Positions 11,841 to 20,645 of a stretch of 34,012 bases of DNA are shown here, in pieces. A model generated the notes under the pieces. It saw only the letters and a program-made list of their open reading frames with translations. It made no database searches and had not been told where the DNA came from. The translations under genes and the position numbers were made by a program. Position 1 is the first letter of the stretch, and the number at the start of each line of letters is the position of its first letter. The DNA comes from a virus, in the IMG/VR virus record IMGVR_UViG_3300033153_007378, positions 1 through 34,012 of that record. The stretch is one strand, 5' to 3'.

Positions 11841-12313
11841 TGCCAGATTCGGGCGAATACGTTCCGATTGGGGATCACTCGGTTAGCGGGTGGGGCACCA
11901 AGAACGGTGGTTGGGGATCGAGCGACTATTGGGATAAGGTCAATGAGCTTAGGGGTGCAGAAGATCTATCGGATTTCGTTTGGTCATCAACGAACGGCGG
12001 AACCGTGCGAATGCACATGCAGGTGCCCATTGAAACCGATATTGGGTCAGTCACGAACGTTTGTGTGTATTTCGCCTTCCTTGGCGCCCTCCTTGGAAGC
12101 ACAGATATGTACTGCAATTGCAGGATCATCGCCAATAATTTTCTGAAGGGTCAAATTGATTTCGATGCGGATACGGGCTCGGCGCTGACCTATGCCTATG
12201 TCGATATCCCAATTACAAATATGGACGGCAGCGATAAGGCAGACATCGATCTTTACTTTAGGTTTTTCGTGGACACGGGGCACTCGGAAGACCCGCCGGA
12301 GATTCAGACCTAA
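11840..12313 (+). CDS. Beta-rich putative virion surface protein (157 aa)
   Basis: The N-terminus (HSVSGWGTKNGGWGSSDYWDKVNELRGAEDLSDFVWSS, shown in pieces: GWGTKNGG, YWDKVNE, DFVWSS) resembles the 'disc-like' lectin modules seen in phage capsid and fibre proteins, where a Gly/Trp stretch precedes a D-D-x-x-Y/F strand. The rest alternates hydrophobic strands (VTNVCVYFAFLGAL, YAYVDIPITNM, ADIDLYFRFFVD). The gene is packed between neighbours by one- to four-base overlaps. A decorative virion role is inferred from composition and context; no sequence family was confirmed. Confidence 0.5.
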   Translation: MPDSGEYVPIGDHSVSGWGTKNGGWGSSDYWDKVNELRGAEDLSDFVWSSTNGGTVRMHMQVPIETDIGSVTNVCVYFAFLGALLGSTDMYCNCRIIANNFLKGQIDFDADTGSALTYAYVDIPITNMDGSDKADIDLYFRFFVDTGHSEDPPEIQT

Positions 12314-12531
12314 TGGCGCTGATACGGATATATCAAACCAGCATTGTGATTACCTATGATTCATCGGTCAACCCGATGGAAGATATCGTCGTCCTTTCGC
12401 TGGTCAAGGACCCAACCGTTGATTCTCCGATCGAAGATCCCGTCGTGCTCTCACCTGTCAAAGACCCGCAGGTTGTATCGCCAATCGAGGACCCGCATGT
12501 TCTATCCCCTATCCCGGAGAAGAAGACATGA
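12313..12531 (+). CDS. Short protein of 9-residue repeats (72 aa)
   Basis: After a 25-residue beta-like leader, the protein consists of five consecutive nine-residue units with pattern xVxSP(I/V)(E/K)DP (units from codon 26: VVLSLVKDP, TVDSPIEDP, VVLSPVKDP, QVVSPIEDP, HVLSPIPEK). KD and ED alternate, giving an 18-residue super-period. The codons differ between units, so the protein pattern is selected rather than recently duplicated. Short strands punctuated by Pro could form a solenoid or an extended fibre. It overlaps both neighbours. Family and function are unknown. Confidence 0.65.
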   Translation: MALIRIYQTSIVITYDSSVNPMEDIVVLSLVKDPTVDSPIEDPVVLSPVKDPQVVSPIEDPHVLSPIPEKKT

Positions 12532-13229
12532 AAGCCGCCGGCGGAGAGAAACCGAAGGTCCGGCCTGGGTGGAAGGTGGACCGAAGCAACTGGAAGAAGC
12601 GCCGGATCAAAGACCCAAAGACGGGGCGCAAGGTCACGGTCTGGATTCCCGACGATGTTACCTGGGCGCATGCTCTTGCGACGTACCACGAGTGCAACGG
12701 GGATATCAACGCGGTATATCAGGCGCTCAAGAAAAATGTCTCCAAGGTGGCTCTGCGGTGGTTGGCTGAGCGGTACCGCTGGGATCTCCGCCTCGAGGAA
12801 CACCGGAACAAACTGATTGTGCAGGCTGAGAGCGATGTGCTTGCCCGTAAGCGTGAGGCGCTGGTGAAGATACGGAACATGCAGACACGGCTGCATGCGG
12901 TCATCATGGGCTATCGAACCAACGACGGAGAGGTCGTCCCGGGAATCGCTGGTAAATCCCTCGAGGGGTGCACGGAGGCGCTGCTTCGAACATTGGAACA
13001 CGAAGCGCGGCTGCTCGGGATTAGGTCAGGAGAAGAGGGTAGAGGGGAAGAAGGCCCGCCGGCGGGTGGTATCCTCCAGCTGGTGCAGTTGACGATTGAT
13101 AACTCCAAAAATGGTGGAGGGGGTGAGAAAAAGGCCGATGCGGATAACAGCGAACAAGACTCAGATCCTCTCCGAATTAGAGAGGGATTGTCACGTTTCG
13201 AGGTCCGAGGCGATGAAGCTGATCGGTAA
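12528..13229 (+). CDS. Terminase small subunit (TerS) (233 aa)
   Basis: It directly precedes the large terminase. Residues 45-85 form a helix-turn-helix-like unit (ALATYHECNGDINAVYQAL, then VSKVALRWLAERYRWD), as in small terminases that recognise the packaging site. A long helix follows (KREALVKIRNMQTRLHAVI), suited to oligomerisation. The C-terminal 60 residues are Gly/Glu-rich and disordered. Overlap with its neighbours is four bases upstream and 17 downstream. The packaging site itself was not identified. The assignment rests on order and the HTH rather than a named family. Confidence 0.7.
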   Translation: MKAAGGEKPKVRPGWKVDRSNWKKRRIKDPKTGRKVTVWIPDDVTWAHALATYHECNGDINAVYQALKKNVSKVALRWLAERYRWDLRLEEHRNKLIVQAESDVLARKREALVKIRNMQTRLHAVIMGYRTNDGEVVPGIAGKSLEGCTEALLRTLEHEARLLGIRSGEEGRGEEGPPAGGILQLVQLTIDNSKNGGGGEKKADADNSEQDSDPLRIREGLSRFEVRGDEADR

Positions 13230-14640
13230 GCTCGGCCGCGTCTCGAACGTAATCAAGCAGGCCGTCCCTGAGTTCGCACCGTTCGATTATCAGGCTTTGT
13301 TTCTCGATGATCACTTCACCCGCTGGGTTCACGTCTCCAAGAGCCGTCAGGTTGGTTGGTCACAGGAGGAGGCGCATCACGGTGTGATGAAGGCCGTGTC
13401 ACTTCCCCGATATAAGAAGATCTTCACCTCGCTCAACCTCGACGACTGCAAAGAGAAGATCGAATATGCGAAGGAACTCTATGAGATGCTGCTTGAGTGC
13501 AAGTGGCTTCGGCACGAGCTGCCGGGCAAGGACGTGTGGAGGAAGACGGAGATTTCGTTTACAAACGGCAGCCGATTGATCTCGGCGTTTTCCCCGCGTG
13601 GTCAGTCCCGGGCGGATATCTCGATGGATGAGTTCTCGTGGTACCAAAACCCTAAGAAGATCTACAACGCGGCGTTGCCGATCATGATCCACGGCGGGCA
13701 GCTCCGCATCGGCGCTTCGCCGTCACACTCTGCCTCGATGTTCTCCGCGATCGGACGGCGGGACGGCGGGAAGTTCACACAGTTTCGGCGCTTCGAAATC
13801 TTCTGGTGGGATTGCCCAATCCACTGTCGAAACGTCGTGGAGGCTCGGAAGAAAATCTTCGATCGGGATACAAGGACAAGGCTACTCCCAACGGATGAGG
13901 CGGTGCGAGCCTACGGTACCGAAGTCATCAATGAGATCTTTGACAACATGCCGACCGAGGATTTCCAGCAGGAGTTCGAAAACTCAGAGTCAGACGACGA
14001 GCGATCTTTCTTCTCTTGGGAGCTGATTATTGCATGCACACCGACGGGAGAGGACGCGATCGAGCGATACGAAACGCTGGCCGAGCTCCGCGACAAAACC
14101 AAGGACTCGACGCTGTGGGCGGGCTACGACGTAGGGCGGCGGCGAGACTCTGCCGAGCTCACGGTGTTCGAAGAGAAAGACGGATTGTTACTCGAACGTT
14201 ACCGGCAGCACTTTGACAACACACCGTTTCCGATACAAGCTGAAGAGCTGGACGCGCTGCTCTCGATCCCCAACGTCATGGGCCTGGCAATCGACCAAAC
14301 GGGGATGGGGGAACAGCTGGCCGAAGAGCGCGTGATGCGCTGGGGAGCGCGGGTGCTCTCGGTCTACTTCACCGAGCAAAGCAAAAAGACGATGGCAACG
14401 AACGTCAAGATGCAGATGGAGAGAGCGAAGGCTTTTTTCCAGGCGGACAAGGAAGCGCGGTTCCAAATGCATTCGATAAAAAAAATCTTCACCACGACGG
14501 GGAAAATACTTTTTGATGTAGACACACAACAGGATGTGGGGTCATATTCCGGACATCATCATGCAGACATTTTCTGGGCTCGGGCGCTTGCGCTCTATGC
14601 GAAGGCGATGAGCATGAAGCTGGGTCCGGCACGGATTTAG
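13213..14640 (+). CDS. Terminase large subunit (TerL), Mu gp28-like (475 aa)
   Basis: ATPase: an altered Walker A, SKSRQVGWSQ (residues 42-51), with Trp where Lys is usual; Walker B ISMDEF (Asp139, Glu140); and the coupling motif IGASPS. RNase H-like nuclease: Asp306 in GYDVGR, Asp361 in AIDQTG, and a late Asp in HHADIFWARAL. RQVGWS is typical of the Mu gp28-type branch, whose Walker A is degenerate. ATG 13213 overlaps TerS by 17 bases. The frame is open to TTG 13096, with ATG 13138 also possible. It packages DNA into the prohead at the portal. Confidence 0.88.
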   Translation: MKLIGKLGRVSNVIKQAVPEFAPFDYQALFLDDHFTRWVHVSKSRQVGWSQEEAHHGVMKAVSLPRYKKIFTSLNLDDCKEKIEYAKELYEMLLECKWLRHELPGKDVWRKTEISFTNGSRLISAFSPRGQSRADISMDEFSWYQNPKKIYNAALPIMIHGGQLRIGASPSHSASMFSAIGRRDGGKFTQFRRFEIFWWDCPIHCRNVVEARKKIFDRDTRTRLLPTDEAVRAYGTEVINEIFDNMPTEDFQQEFENSESDDERSFFSWELIIACTPTGEDAIERYETLAELRDKTKDSTLWAGYDVGRRRDSAELTVFEEKDGLLLERYRQHFDNTPFPIQAEELDALLSIPNVMGLAIDQTGMGEQLAEERVMRWGARVLSVYFTEQSKKTMATNVKMQMERAKAFFQADKEARFQMHSIKKIFTTTGKILFDVDTQQDVGSYSGHHHADIFWARALALYAKAMSMKLGPARI

Positions 14641-14655
14641 AACGGGAGGCAGCTA

Positions 14656-16902
14656 ATGAGTAACGGGCATATCTCAATGCCGTATGTGCGAAAGCGCAAG
14701 GAGGGGCCGCTGCGGGAGTCGGCGTCTCGTATGCGTCATGCTGCCGGGGATTTCCTTGCAGCTCTTATCCCTGATCGCCTCCTCGAGCGCATTGCTGAGC
14801 GTGCTCCCCAAAGATTCTCTACTCTGAATATCCCCCTCTCCGGTTCCGATAGCGGAATTCCCATGTCGGATTATTGGACACTTCCCCTACAAGACGCTTA
14901 TGAAGTCCAGGCCTGGGTCTATGTTTGCTGCAACGCAGTCGGGCGGGCGGTCGCACAGATCCCCGTTGAACCCTACGAAGAAGTAAAGACTGCCAAGGGC
15001 GGCACCAGGCGGATCAAGATTGCAGACCATCCGGTTTCAAAACTCTTTCGGCGGCCGAATCCCTGGATGCCCTATTATCACCTGCGCCTCGGCACCTGCA
15101 TCTTCCAGGAAACCTCCGGGAATGCGTATTGGTACATAGCTCGGAAATCAAGCGGTGAAGCCGGGTGGATCATCCCGTTGCGGCCCGACCGTGTGCAACC
15201 GGTGCCGGACCCTGAAACATTTGTGAAGGGCTATATCTACACACTCGATGGCCGTCAAATAGCTCTGCCCCCTGACGACGTGATGCACTTTAAATACTTC
15301 GCAACCATGAAGGACCATCTCGGGCAGGGCACGCTTGAGGCGGCCCGCAAGACTCTCGTCGATGACGTCTACGCGCAGAAATATAACACGGCCTTTTTCA
15401 AGAACAGCGCGATGCCGAAGGGTGCTCTTGGATTCGACCAGGTGCTCGGCGAGGAAGAATACCCGCGCATCCGGGCGATGTGGGATGAGATCTACGGCGG
15501 CGGCCCGGACAGCGCAAATAAGATCGGCGTCTTCGGCAAGGGTGCGAAGTGGCTGAATATCGGAATGACCCAGAAGGACATGGACTTCGTTCTTACGCGG
15601 AAGATGAACAGGCTTACCCTCGCAGCCGTGTTCGGCGTGAAACCCACGATGATCAATACCTATGAGGATGTGAATTACAATACAGCGAAACAGCAGAAAC
15701 TTGAGTTTTGGCACGACACAGGAATCCCCAAGATTATCGAATTCACCCAATGGCTCGATGTCTATTCTTACAAGCTCCTAACCCCGCGGAGCCCTCTGAG
15801 TCGGTCGCAGGACTTCTATTTCGGCTATGACCTCTCCCGCGTGCCTGCGCTGGTAGCTGAGGCCCGGGAACAGCAAAAGAGCGATAACGAAGCGGTGAAA
15901 GCTGGAATATTCACGATCAATAAAGTTCTGGAGAAACGAAACGAGGAGCCCGTCCCCTGGGGTGACGTCTGGTGGGCGCCTTCCAATATGCTGCCGATTT
16001 CCGGCCCGGAAAGCCCACTCCTTGGCAAGGCTGCCAAGATAAAGGCCAAGTCGGGCACGGCTGCGAAGAAGGAGCTAAAGAGCCCGCGCACGCGAGAACA
16101 GCGCCTCGCCGTCTGGAAGGGCTTTGTGGTACACGAAGAATACTACGAGCGGCTCGTGGCGGGCCTGGTCCGCAACTGGTTCAAGGATCAGCGGGAGCTG
16201 GTGCTAAAGAAACTCAAGGCACTTTACCGAACGCTTGGCGTCACAGATCCCAATGTGCGATTGAAACGGAACCCGACGAAGGTTGAGATCGAGGGCGTCT
16301 TGTTCGATGTGGAAGAGGCTGCCGAGAAGCTGGGAGTTCTCTCGAACGATCTCTATGAGCGCATGGCACAGGCTGGCGGAGATGAAGGGTTCGTCCTGGC
16401 CGAGGTTGCCGGGACGTTCGACCTGGATGATCCGAAGGCTCGGGCGAGGCTTCTGGCAAAGAAACAGAAATTCGCAACGAAGATCAACGAGACGACATGG
16501 ACAAAGTTGCAGACCTCGCTCACTTCCGGGATGGAACTCGGTGAGACACTGGCAGAGATGAGCGCTCGGGTTGAGACAGTGATGAAAAGCCGGATCGCCA
16601 GCTCGAAACTTACAATCGCCCGTACCGAGGTCATCGGAGTAATGAATGGCGCAACGGTTGACGGGTTCAAACAGACCGGGGTTGTCGAGGGCAAGGAATG
16701 GATCACGGCCGGGGATGGAAACGAGAGAGAGGATCATGCGGACATGGACGGCCAGATCGCAGATCTTGATGGATATTTCACCGTTCCATCTACAGGTGAT
16801 CGACTTGAATATCCAGGAGATCCTGGCGGGGATGCGGCGCAGATCATTAATTGCCGCTGCACGGTTTTACCGAAACTCAAGGAGAAGCCAAATGAAGAAT
16901 AG
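14656..16902 (+). CDS. Portal protein fused to MuF-type head morphogenesis domain (748 aa)
   Basis: Residues 60-460 read as an HK97-type portal: LPLQDAYEVQAWVYVCCNAV, HPVSKLFRRPNPW, FQETSGNAYWYIAR, PPDDVMHFKYF, LTLAAVFGVKPTMI and YNTAKQQKLEFW. About 60 residues of Lys/Ala linker follow. Residues 480-748 then carry a MuF/SPP1 gp7-like domain ending in IARTEVIGVMNGATVDGF, EWITAGDGNEREDHADMDGQ, GDPGGDAAQIINCRCTVLP. The two are normally separate adjacent genes, so this is a fusion. The portal half makes the DNA gate; the MuF half is a minor capsid protein possibly injected or needed for assembly. GGGAGG precedes the ATG. Confidence 0.88.
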   Translation: MSNGHISMPYVRKRKEGPLRESASRMRHAAGDFLAALIPDRLLERIAERAPQRFSTLNIPLSGSDSGIPMSDYWTLPLQDAYEVQAWVYVCCNAVGRAVAQIPVEPYEEVKTAKGGTRRIKIADHPVSKLFRRPNPWMPYYHLRLGTCIFQETSGNAYWYIARKSSGEAGWIIPLRPDRVQPVPDPETFVKGYIYTLDGRQIALPPDDVMHFKYFATMKDHLGQGTLEAARKTLVDDVYAQKYNTAFFKNSAMPKGALGFDQVLGEEEYPRIRAMWDEIYGGGPDSANKIGVFGKGAKWLNIGMTQKDMDFVLTRKMNRLTLAAVFGVKPTMINTYEDVNYNTAKQQKLEFWHDTGIPKIIEFTQWLDVYSYKLLTPRSPLSRSQDFYFGYDLSRVPALVAEAREQQKSDNEAVKAGIFTINKVLEKRNEEPVPWGDVWWAPSNMLPISGPESPLLGKAAKIKAKSGTAAKKELKSPRTREQRLAVWKGFVVHEEYYERLVAGLVRNWFKDQRELVLKKLKALYRTLGVTDPNVRLKRNPTKVEIEGVLFDVEEAAEKLGVLSNDLYERMAQAGGDEGFVLAEVAGTFDLDDPKARARLLAKKQKFATKINETTWTKLQTSLTSGMELGETLAEMSARVETVMKSRIASSKLTIARTEVIGVMNGATVDGFKQTGVVEGKEWITAGDGNEREDHADMDGQIADLDGYFTVPSTGDRLEYPGDPGGDAAQIINCRCTVLPKLKEKPNEE

Positions 16903-18004
16903 TCATATTGCGAGATTCATATCGCAGGATGAGGTTCTCAACCAAACCATAACGAAATATCCAAAACGTGATGGTCTCAGAAATTATGTGTTGATTAAAG
17001 GGGTGACGGTTTCTGGCGGAGAGCAAGTAAATCTTGCCATTGAATATCCAGCAGACCAGTGGCCGACCGCAGTTGCTCGGACGCATAGTAAAGCCGCGGG
17101 TGCAATATCCTTTGAGCCCGCAGAGGGTGATGGTATCGACGAGGGCGCATTCACAAAGACATGGATCGACGAGATCAAAGGGGATGCCCTGTCAGCGGTA
17201 AAGGACCGATCAGCCGAGCTCGAATCTTACGGGTTGTGCTCTGGTGATGAGTGCGTTGATCTCGCAAAGCTCTCGGCCGACCTGGATCGCCGACATGGGT
17301 TTGACTGTCATGCAGAGATTATTCTCGCAAAAGGGCCGTCCTCGGATCGACGTATCGCCGGTTATGCGAACACGAAGAATATCGATCGCTACAATGAGAT
17401 CATTGACCCCAAGGCGTTTAAGAGTTCACTGAAACGATGGAAAAAGGACGGCGTGATTCTCCTGGATCATGATTCAAGGAAGCCGATCGGGTTCCCCGGG
17501 CCCGGAACAAAGATCGATAAAGAGGGGCTCTGGCTCGATGGGATTATCGTCGATGATGACGTGGACGCCGATTATGCCTGGGGCAAGATCGTTAAACGGC
17601 TCAAGAAAGCATTCTCGGTCGGGTTCCGAATACTCAAAGCGGAATGGAAGAAGATCGAAGGCTACAAAGATGAGATCCGAGTCATTACCGATCTGGATCT
17701 CTACGAGGTTTCCGTTGTGACGATTCCCGCGAATATCCAGAGCACGTTTGACCTGGTGAAGGGAATCGTCCACGGTTCAGATCTATATGATCCGGCCCTC
17801 AAGAGCTGGTTGCTGCCGGCGGATCATGCTGGCACTCAGCTCCTGGGTGTCCATGGACCGCAACAAACAGAGGATGAATCAAGGGAATATGCTCACACGA
17901 TCGATTTCGTAAGACGGATAAATCGAGATCTCGAGTCGAAGAGCAAAGAGGCGGAGCTGCTCGCCCGGCTTCGTAGGTTGAATGAACGGTTCGAAGTCCG
18001 TTAA
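16892..18004 (+). CDS. Prohead serine protease (U35/S78-like) with N-terminal domain (370 aa)
   Basis: ATG 16892 has AAGGAG upstream and overlaps the portal gene by 11 bases. The protease core spans about residues 150-290: RRIAGYANTKNIDRYNEIIDPKAF, LLDHDSRKPIG (catalytic His) and KAFSVGFRI (catalytic Ser), then DLDLYEVSVVTIPAN. This is the HK97 gp4-like fold that trims scaffold and capsid in the prohead. An additional domain at residues 20-100 with AVARTHSKAAGAISFEPA is not part of the minimal protease. The C-terminal 80 residues are helical, possibly scaffold-like. Confidence 0.85.
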   Translation: MKNSHIARFISQDEVLNQTITKYPKRDGLRNYVLIKGVTVSGGEQVNLAIEYPADQWPTAVARTHSKAAGAISFEPAEGDGIDEGAFTKTWIDEIKGDALSAVKDRSAELESYGLCSGDECVDLAKLSADLDRRHGFDCHAEIILAKGPSSDRRIAGYANTKNIDRYNEIIDPKAFKSSLKRWKKDGVILLDHDSRKPIGFPGPGTKIDKEGLWLDGIIVDDDVDADYAWGKIVKRLKKAFSVGFRILKAEWKKIEGYKDEIRVITDLDLYEVSVVTIPANIQSTFDLVKGIVHGSDLYDPALKSWLLPADHAGTQLLGVHGPQQTEDESREYAHTIDFVRRINRDLESKSKEAELLARLRRLNERFEVR

Positions 18005-18030
18005 TTTCTGATTGAAAGGAGAAAAAACAA

Positions 18031-19638
18031 ATGCTGAGACGAGTATTTTTCGATGCAGCAGGCAATGGCGGGGGGGGCAGTGCTGCTTCTGGTGGAGCGG
18101 CAGATCCCGCAGCAACCCTGATTGATGAGGTCTCGAAGCTGTCGGCAAACACGGAGAAGGTGCTCTCCGAGGTGGAGGTCGTCAAAACCGGGTTCAAGAA
18201 GGATCTGGCAGACCTCACGGAGGAAGTCAAAACGCTGAAGGCCCGTGGCGATGGAATCGATTATAAGAAACTCGGCGCCGAGGTGTTCAAAATTCAGGAT
18301 GCACAGCAGGCCGAGCAAGTCAAGAGCGGCGTTCTGTTTCCAGGTGAATCCAGGGCGTTGGAGTCCATCCCCGATCCCTGGTCCGGCGAGCAGAACTATC
18401 TCGACGATTTCGACATGAAGCACATGATCACCGAGCGCGGGTTCGAGGGCCTGGACGTTGTGGCGAGGATGCCTGTTCAGAGTGACGCCCACCGGAACTT
18501 CGCCAAGATGGGCGTGGATGCCGCAATCCTGGATCAGTGCTTGAGCGCGAAATACATGTTCAAGGGCAAAGCGTATCCGGGACTTGCCAAGTCCGCTCCG
18601 AAGTTTGCGAAGAAGTGGGGAGCGGTCATCGATCGATTCGTTTCCGATGTGACTGGAAAGGCCGCATCGGATCTGATGGATACAACCGACATGGCAAACT
18701 GGGTGCCGACCCAGATGTCATCGGAAATGCGAGCCTTGATCATGCTCAAGCAGCGTGTGGCCGCACTCTTCCAGCGGGTTCCGATGCCGACAGCAACGTA
18801 TCCCCTGCCGGTGGATATGAGCAGTAACATCGGATTCCTTGCTCCGGAGACCTCTTCGGTACCTTCGGCCTGGGGTGTGGCGGATCGGATCAACAAGTTC
18901 ACGCCGACCAAGCCGACGCTGACCAGCCGTAAGCTCGGGGGCCGCAAGGTTCTCTCGGGCGAGCTGAATGAAGATTCCGTCATTCCCATGCTGCCGTATA
19001 TCAGGAATTCCCTGGTGGAGATCGCAGCCAAGAACGAGGAAATGGCGCTCATCAACGGCCAGCGTACCGCGACAATCGACACGGGCGACGCTCCTGGATC
19101 GACAGACGTTCGATATGCCTGGGACGGTTTCCGGTACTACATCGAGCAGTTCACCGGAGCAAAAATCAACTCAGCCGGTACGATCACAGGTACGCAGCTT
19201 GTGAGCACGATGCGTAAGGCGATGGGTGAGCTTGGAGTTGACGACTTCCGGCTCGCACACATTCCGAGCGCAAACGCTTATCTCGACATGATCGGCATCG
19301 ACGATGTGCGGACGGCGGATATGCTCGGGCCGAATGCAACGCTATTCCGCGGGCAACTGGCGGCAATCGGAAACGCTCCGGTTGTCCCCTCGCGCTACGT
19401 GAGGACGGATCTTAACGCCTCCGGAATCTATGACGGCGTTACAGAGACCAAGACGGAAAGCCTGCTTGTCCAGCTGGATTCCTGGATCATCGGTGATCGC
19501 AGGAAGATCACGATTGAGGCCGAACGGCATGCATCCGATGACGCATGGGAGCTCGTAATGTTCCAGCGTTTGGCAATGGTTTACCTGTATTCGACTAGCT
19601 ACAATGCGGCAGTCGCGTTGTATAACATCACCTCGTAA
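18031..19638 (+). CDS. Major capsid protein, HK97 fold (535 aa)
   Basis: The first 110 residues contain a Gly-rich leader and a coiled coil (EVSKLSANTEKVLSEVEVVKTG onward), i.e. a delta domain normally removed by the adjacent protease. The capsid body starts near residue 220 (NWVPTQMSSEMRALIMLKQRV) and includes LAPETSSVPSAWGVADRI, ELNEDSVIPMLPYIRNSLVEIAAKNEEMALINGQ, and FRLAHIPSANAYLDM. Length fits a capsid with its own scaffold domain. The ATG follows AAAGGAG. The cleavage site was not determined. Confidence 0.88.
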   Translation: MLRRVFFDAAGNGGGGSAASGGAADPAATLIDEVSKLSANTEKVLSEVEVVKTGFKKDLADLTEEVKTLKARGDGIDYKKLGAEVFKIQDAQQAEQVKSGVLFPGESRALESIPDPWSGEQNYLDDFDMKHMITERGFEGLDVVARMPVQSDAHRNFAKMGVDAAILDQCLSAKYMFKGKAYPGLAKSAPKFAKKWGAVIDRFVSDVTGKAASDLMDTTDMANWVPTQMSSEMRALIMLKQRVAALFQRVPMPTATYPLPVDMSSNIGFLAPETSSVPSAWGVADRINKFTPTKPTLTSRKLGGRKVLSGELNEDSVIPMLPYIRNSLVEIAAKNEEMALINGQRTATIDTGDAPGSTDVRYAWDGFRYYIEQFTGAKINSAGTITGTQLVSTMRKAMGELGVDDFRLAHIPSANAYLDMIGIDDVRTADMLGPNATLFRGQLAAIGNAPVVPSRYVRTDLNASGIYDGVTETKTESLLVQLDSWIIGDRRKITIEAERHASDDAWELVMFQRLAMVYLYSTSYNAAVALYNITS

Positions 19639-19663
19639 AGGGGGAAGAGGCCAGGAAGAGGTT

Positions 19664-19741
19664 GCATCGTTGCGCCTCGAAGATACCTACCAGAAAAATA
19701 CCCTTTGCCCCTGGTTGGCGTCATAATTGAAGCGACGATGC
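19664..19741 (+). repeat. Ten-base inverted repeat in the capsid-decoration gap
   Basis: GCATCGTTGC (19664-19673) and GCGACGATGC (19732-19741) pair over ten bases with one G-U wobble, enclosing 58 bases. The stem would end 24 bases before the next ATG. It could attenuate or insulate translation. No T-run follows, so an intrinsic terminator is unlikely. Confidence 0.35.
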
Positions 19742-19765
19742 GGCCTTAACCTGGAAGGAGGAAAC

Positions 19766-20206
19766 ATGAAAGTTATCGAGCATGTACGAGATTTTCTCGA
19801 AGCAGATATTTCTGCTTTGGGCTCCGCCTCGGGTGTTATTAAGCTCACGAAGGACGGCCTCATAGCGAATCACCTTTTGCTTTTCATCGATTATGACGCC
19901 CTATCCGGCAGTGGCGGTGAATCATTGATTATCACGCCGAAGTTGGTTTTTGGTGATGATCTAACAGCGACAGTCCAGAAAAAAGCATGTGGCGTTTTCG
20001 ATCACAACGGAGGGGTTGCCGGAACAGCAATCACGATCACGGGCACTGGGGCTGCTGGTTGTGAGTGGTGGTATATTATTTCCGGAGCCTATACATCCAA
20101 AGAGCACGGCAGCGCGCAGATAATGGCGCCGGGCGTTCTGCTCGAGTTCACGAACACGAACTATACGGGCGGAGCGATGAGATTCGGATACTTGGCAGCA
20201 GGATAA
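19766..20206 (+). CDS. Putative capsid decoration protein (146 aa)
   Basis: ATG 19766 follows AAGGAGG with good spacing; an in-frame upstream start at 19727 lacks one. The protein is small, Gly/Ala/Thr-rich and strand-forming: ISALGSASGVIKLTKDG, HLLLFIDYDALSGSGG, TAITITGTGAAGCEWWYIISGAY, YTGGAMRFGYLAAG. Position directly after the major capsid gene suits a head decoration or stabilising protein. Sequence identity to a known decoration family was not recognised. Confidence 0.6.
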   Translation: MKVIEHVRDFLEADISALGSASGVIKLTKDGLIANHLLLFIDYDALSGSGGESLIITPKLVFGDDLTATVQKKACGVFDHNGGVAGTAITITGTGAAGCEWWYIISGAYTSKEHGSAQIMAPGVLLEFTNTNYTGGAMRFGYLAAG

Positions 20207-20246
20207 AATGGCCAACGTCAAAACCTAAAAACAAGGAGGCCAGAGC

Positions 20247-20633
20247 ATGGCTGAGAAGAAAGAAAAGATTACACAAAGTGTCACCGTAGAGGGCTCGGTT
20301 GTTGATCGTATGCCCTCAAAGAACGAAGAAAAGAAAGACGAGACACCGGTGCTGATCTTCATGAAAGAGGATCATATTCACGGGCATCTCGGATTTCTCA
20401 GGAAGGACAATGTTTATAAGGTCTGGAAACACTGGGCGAATCTGCTGAAACTGGATCACTCCAAGGTATTCAGGATTGTGACCAAAGAGGAGGCTGCGAA
20501 GATCATCGAACGGAATCAAAAGAAGATTGATGCGGCCATTGAGAAGGCAGCCAGAGAATCCGAGAATAAGGACACGGAGAGCCCGGAGAATAAAGACGCG
20601 GGCGGCAGCGACAGGAAAAAAGAGACCAAATAA
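20247..20633 (+). CDS. Hypothetical head-region protein (128 aa)
   Basis: AAGGAGG precedes the ATG. The N- and C-terminal thirds are Lys/Glu-rich and disordered. The centre is a compact domain with LIFMKEDHIHGHLGFLRKDNVYKVWKHW (quoted as LIFMKEDHI and YKVWKHWANLL) and a following FRIVTKEEAAKIIER helix. It lies between the decoration and connector genes. Proteins of this size here are usually virion or assembly accessories. Function is unknown. Confidence 0.65.
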   Translation: MAEKKEKITQSVTVEGSVVDRMPSKNEEKKDETPVLIFMKEDHIHGHLGFLRKDNVYKVWKHWANLLKLDHSKVFRIVTKEEAAKIIERNQKKIDAAIEKAARESENKDTESPENKDAGGSDRKKETK

Positions 20634-20645
20634 CAGGAGGCCACA

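Noticed and set aside
18066-18074. G-run in the capsid gene as a frameshift site
   Set aside because: It encodes a Gly-rich linker in the correct frame; neither alternative frame continues into a sensible protein.
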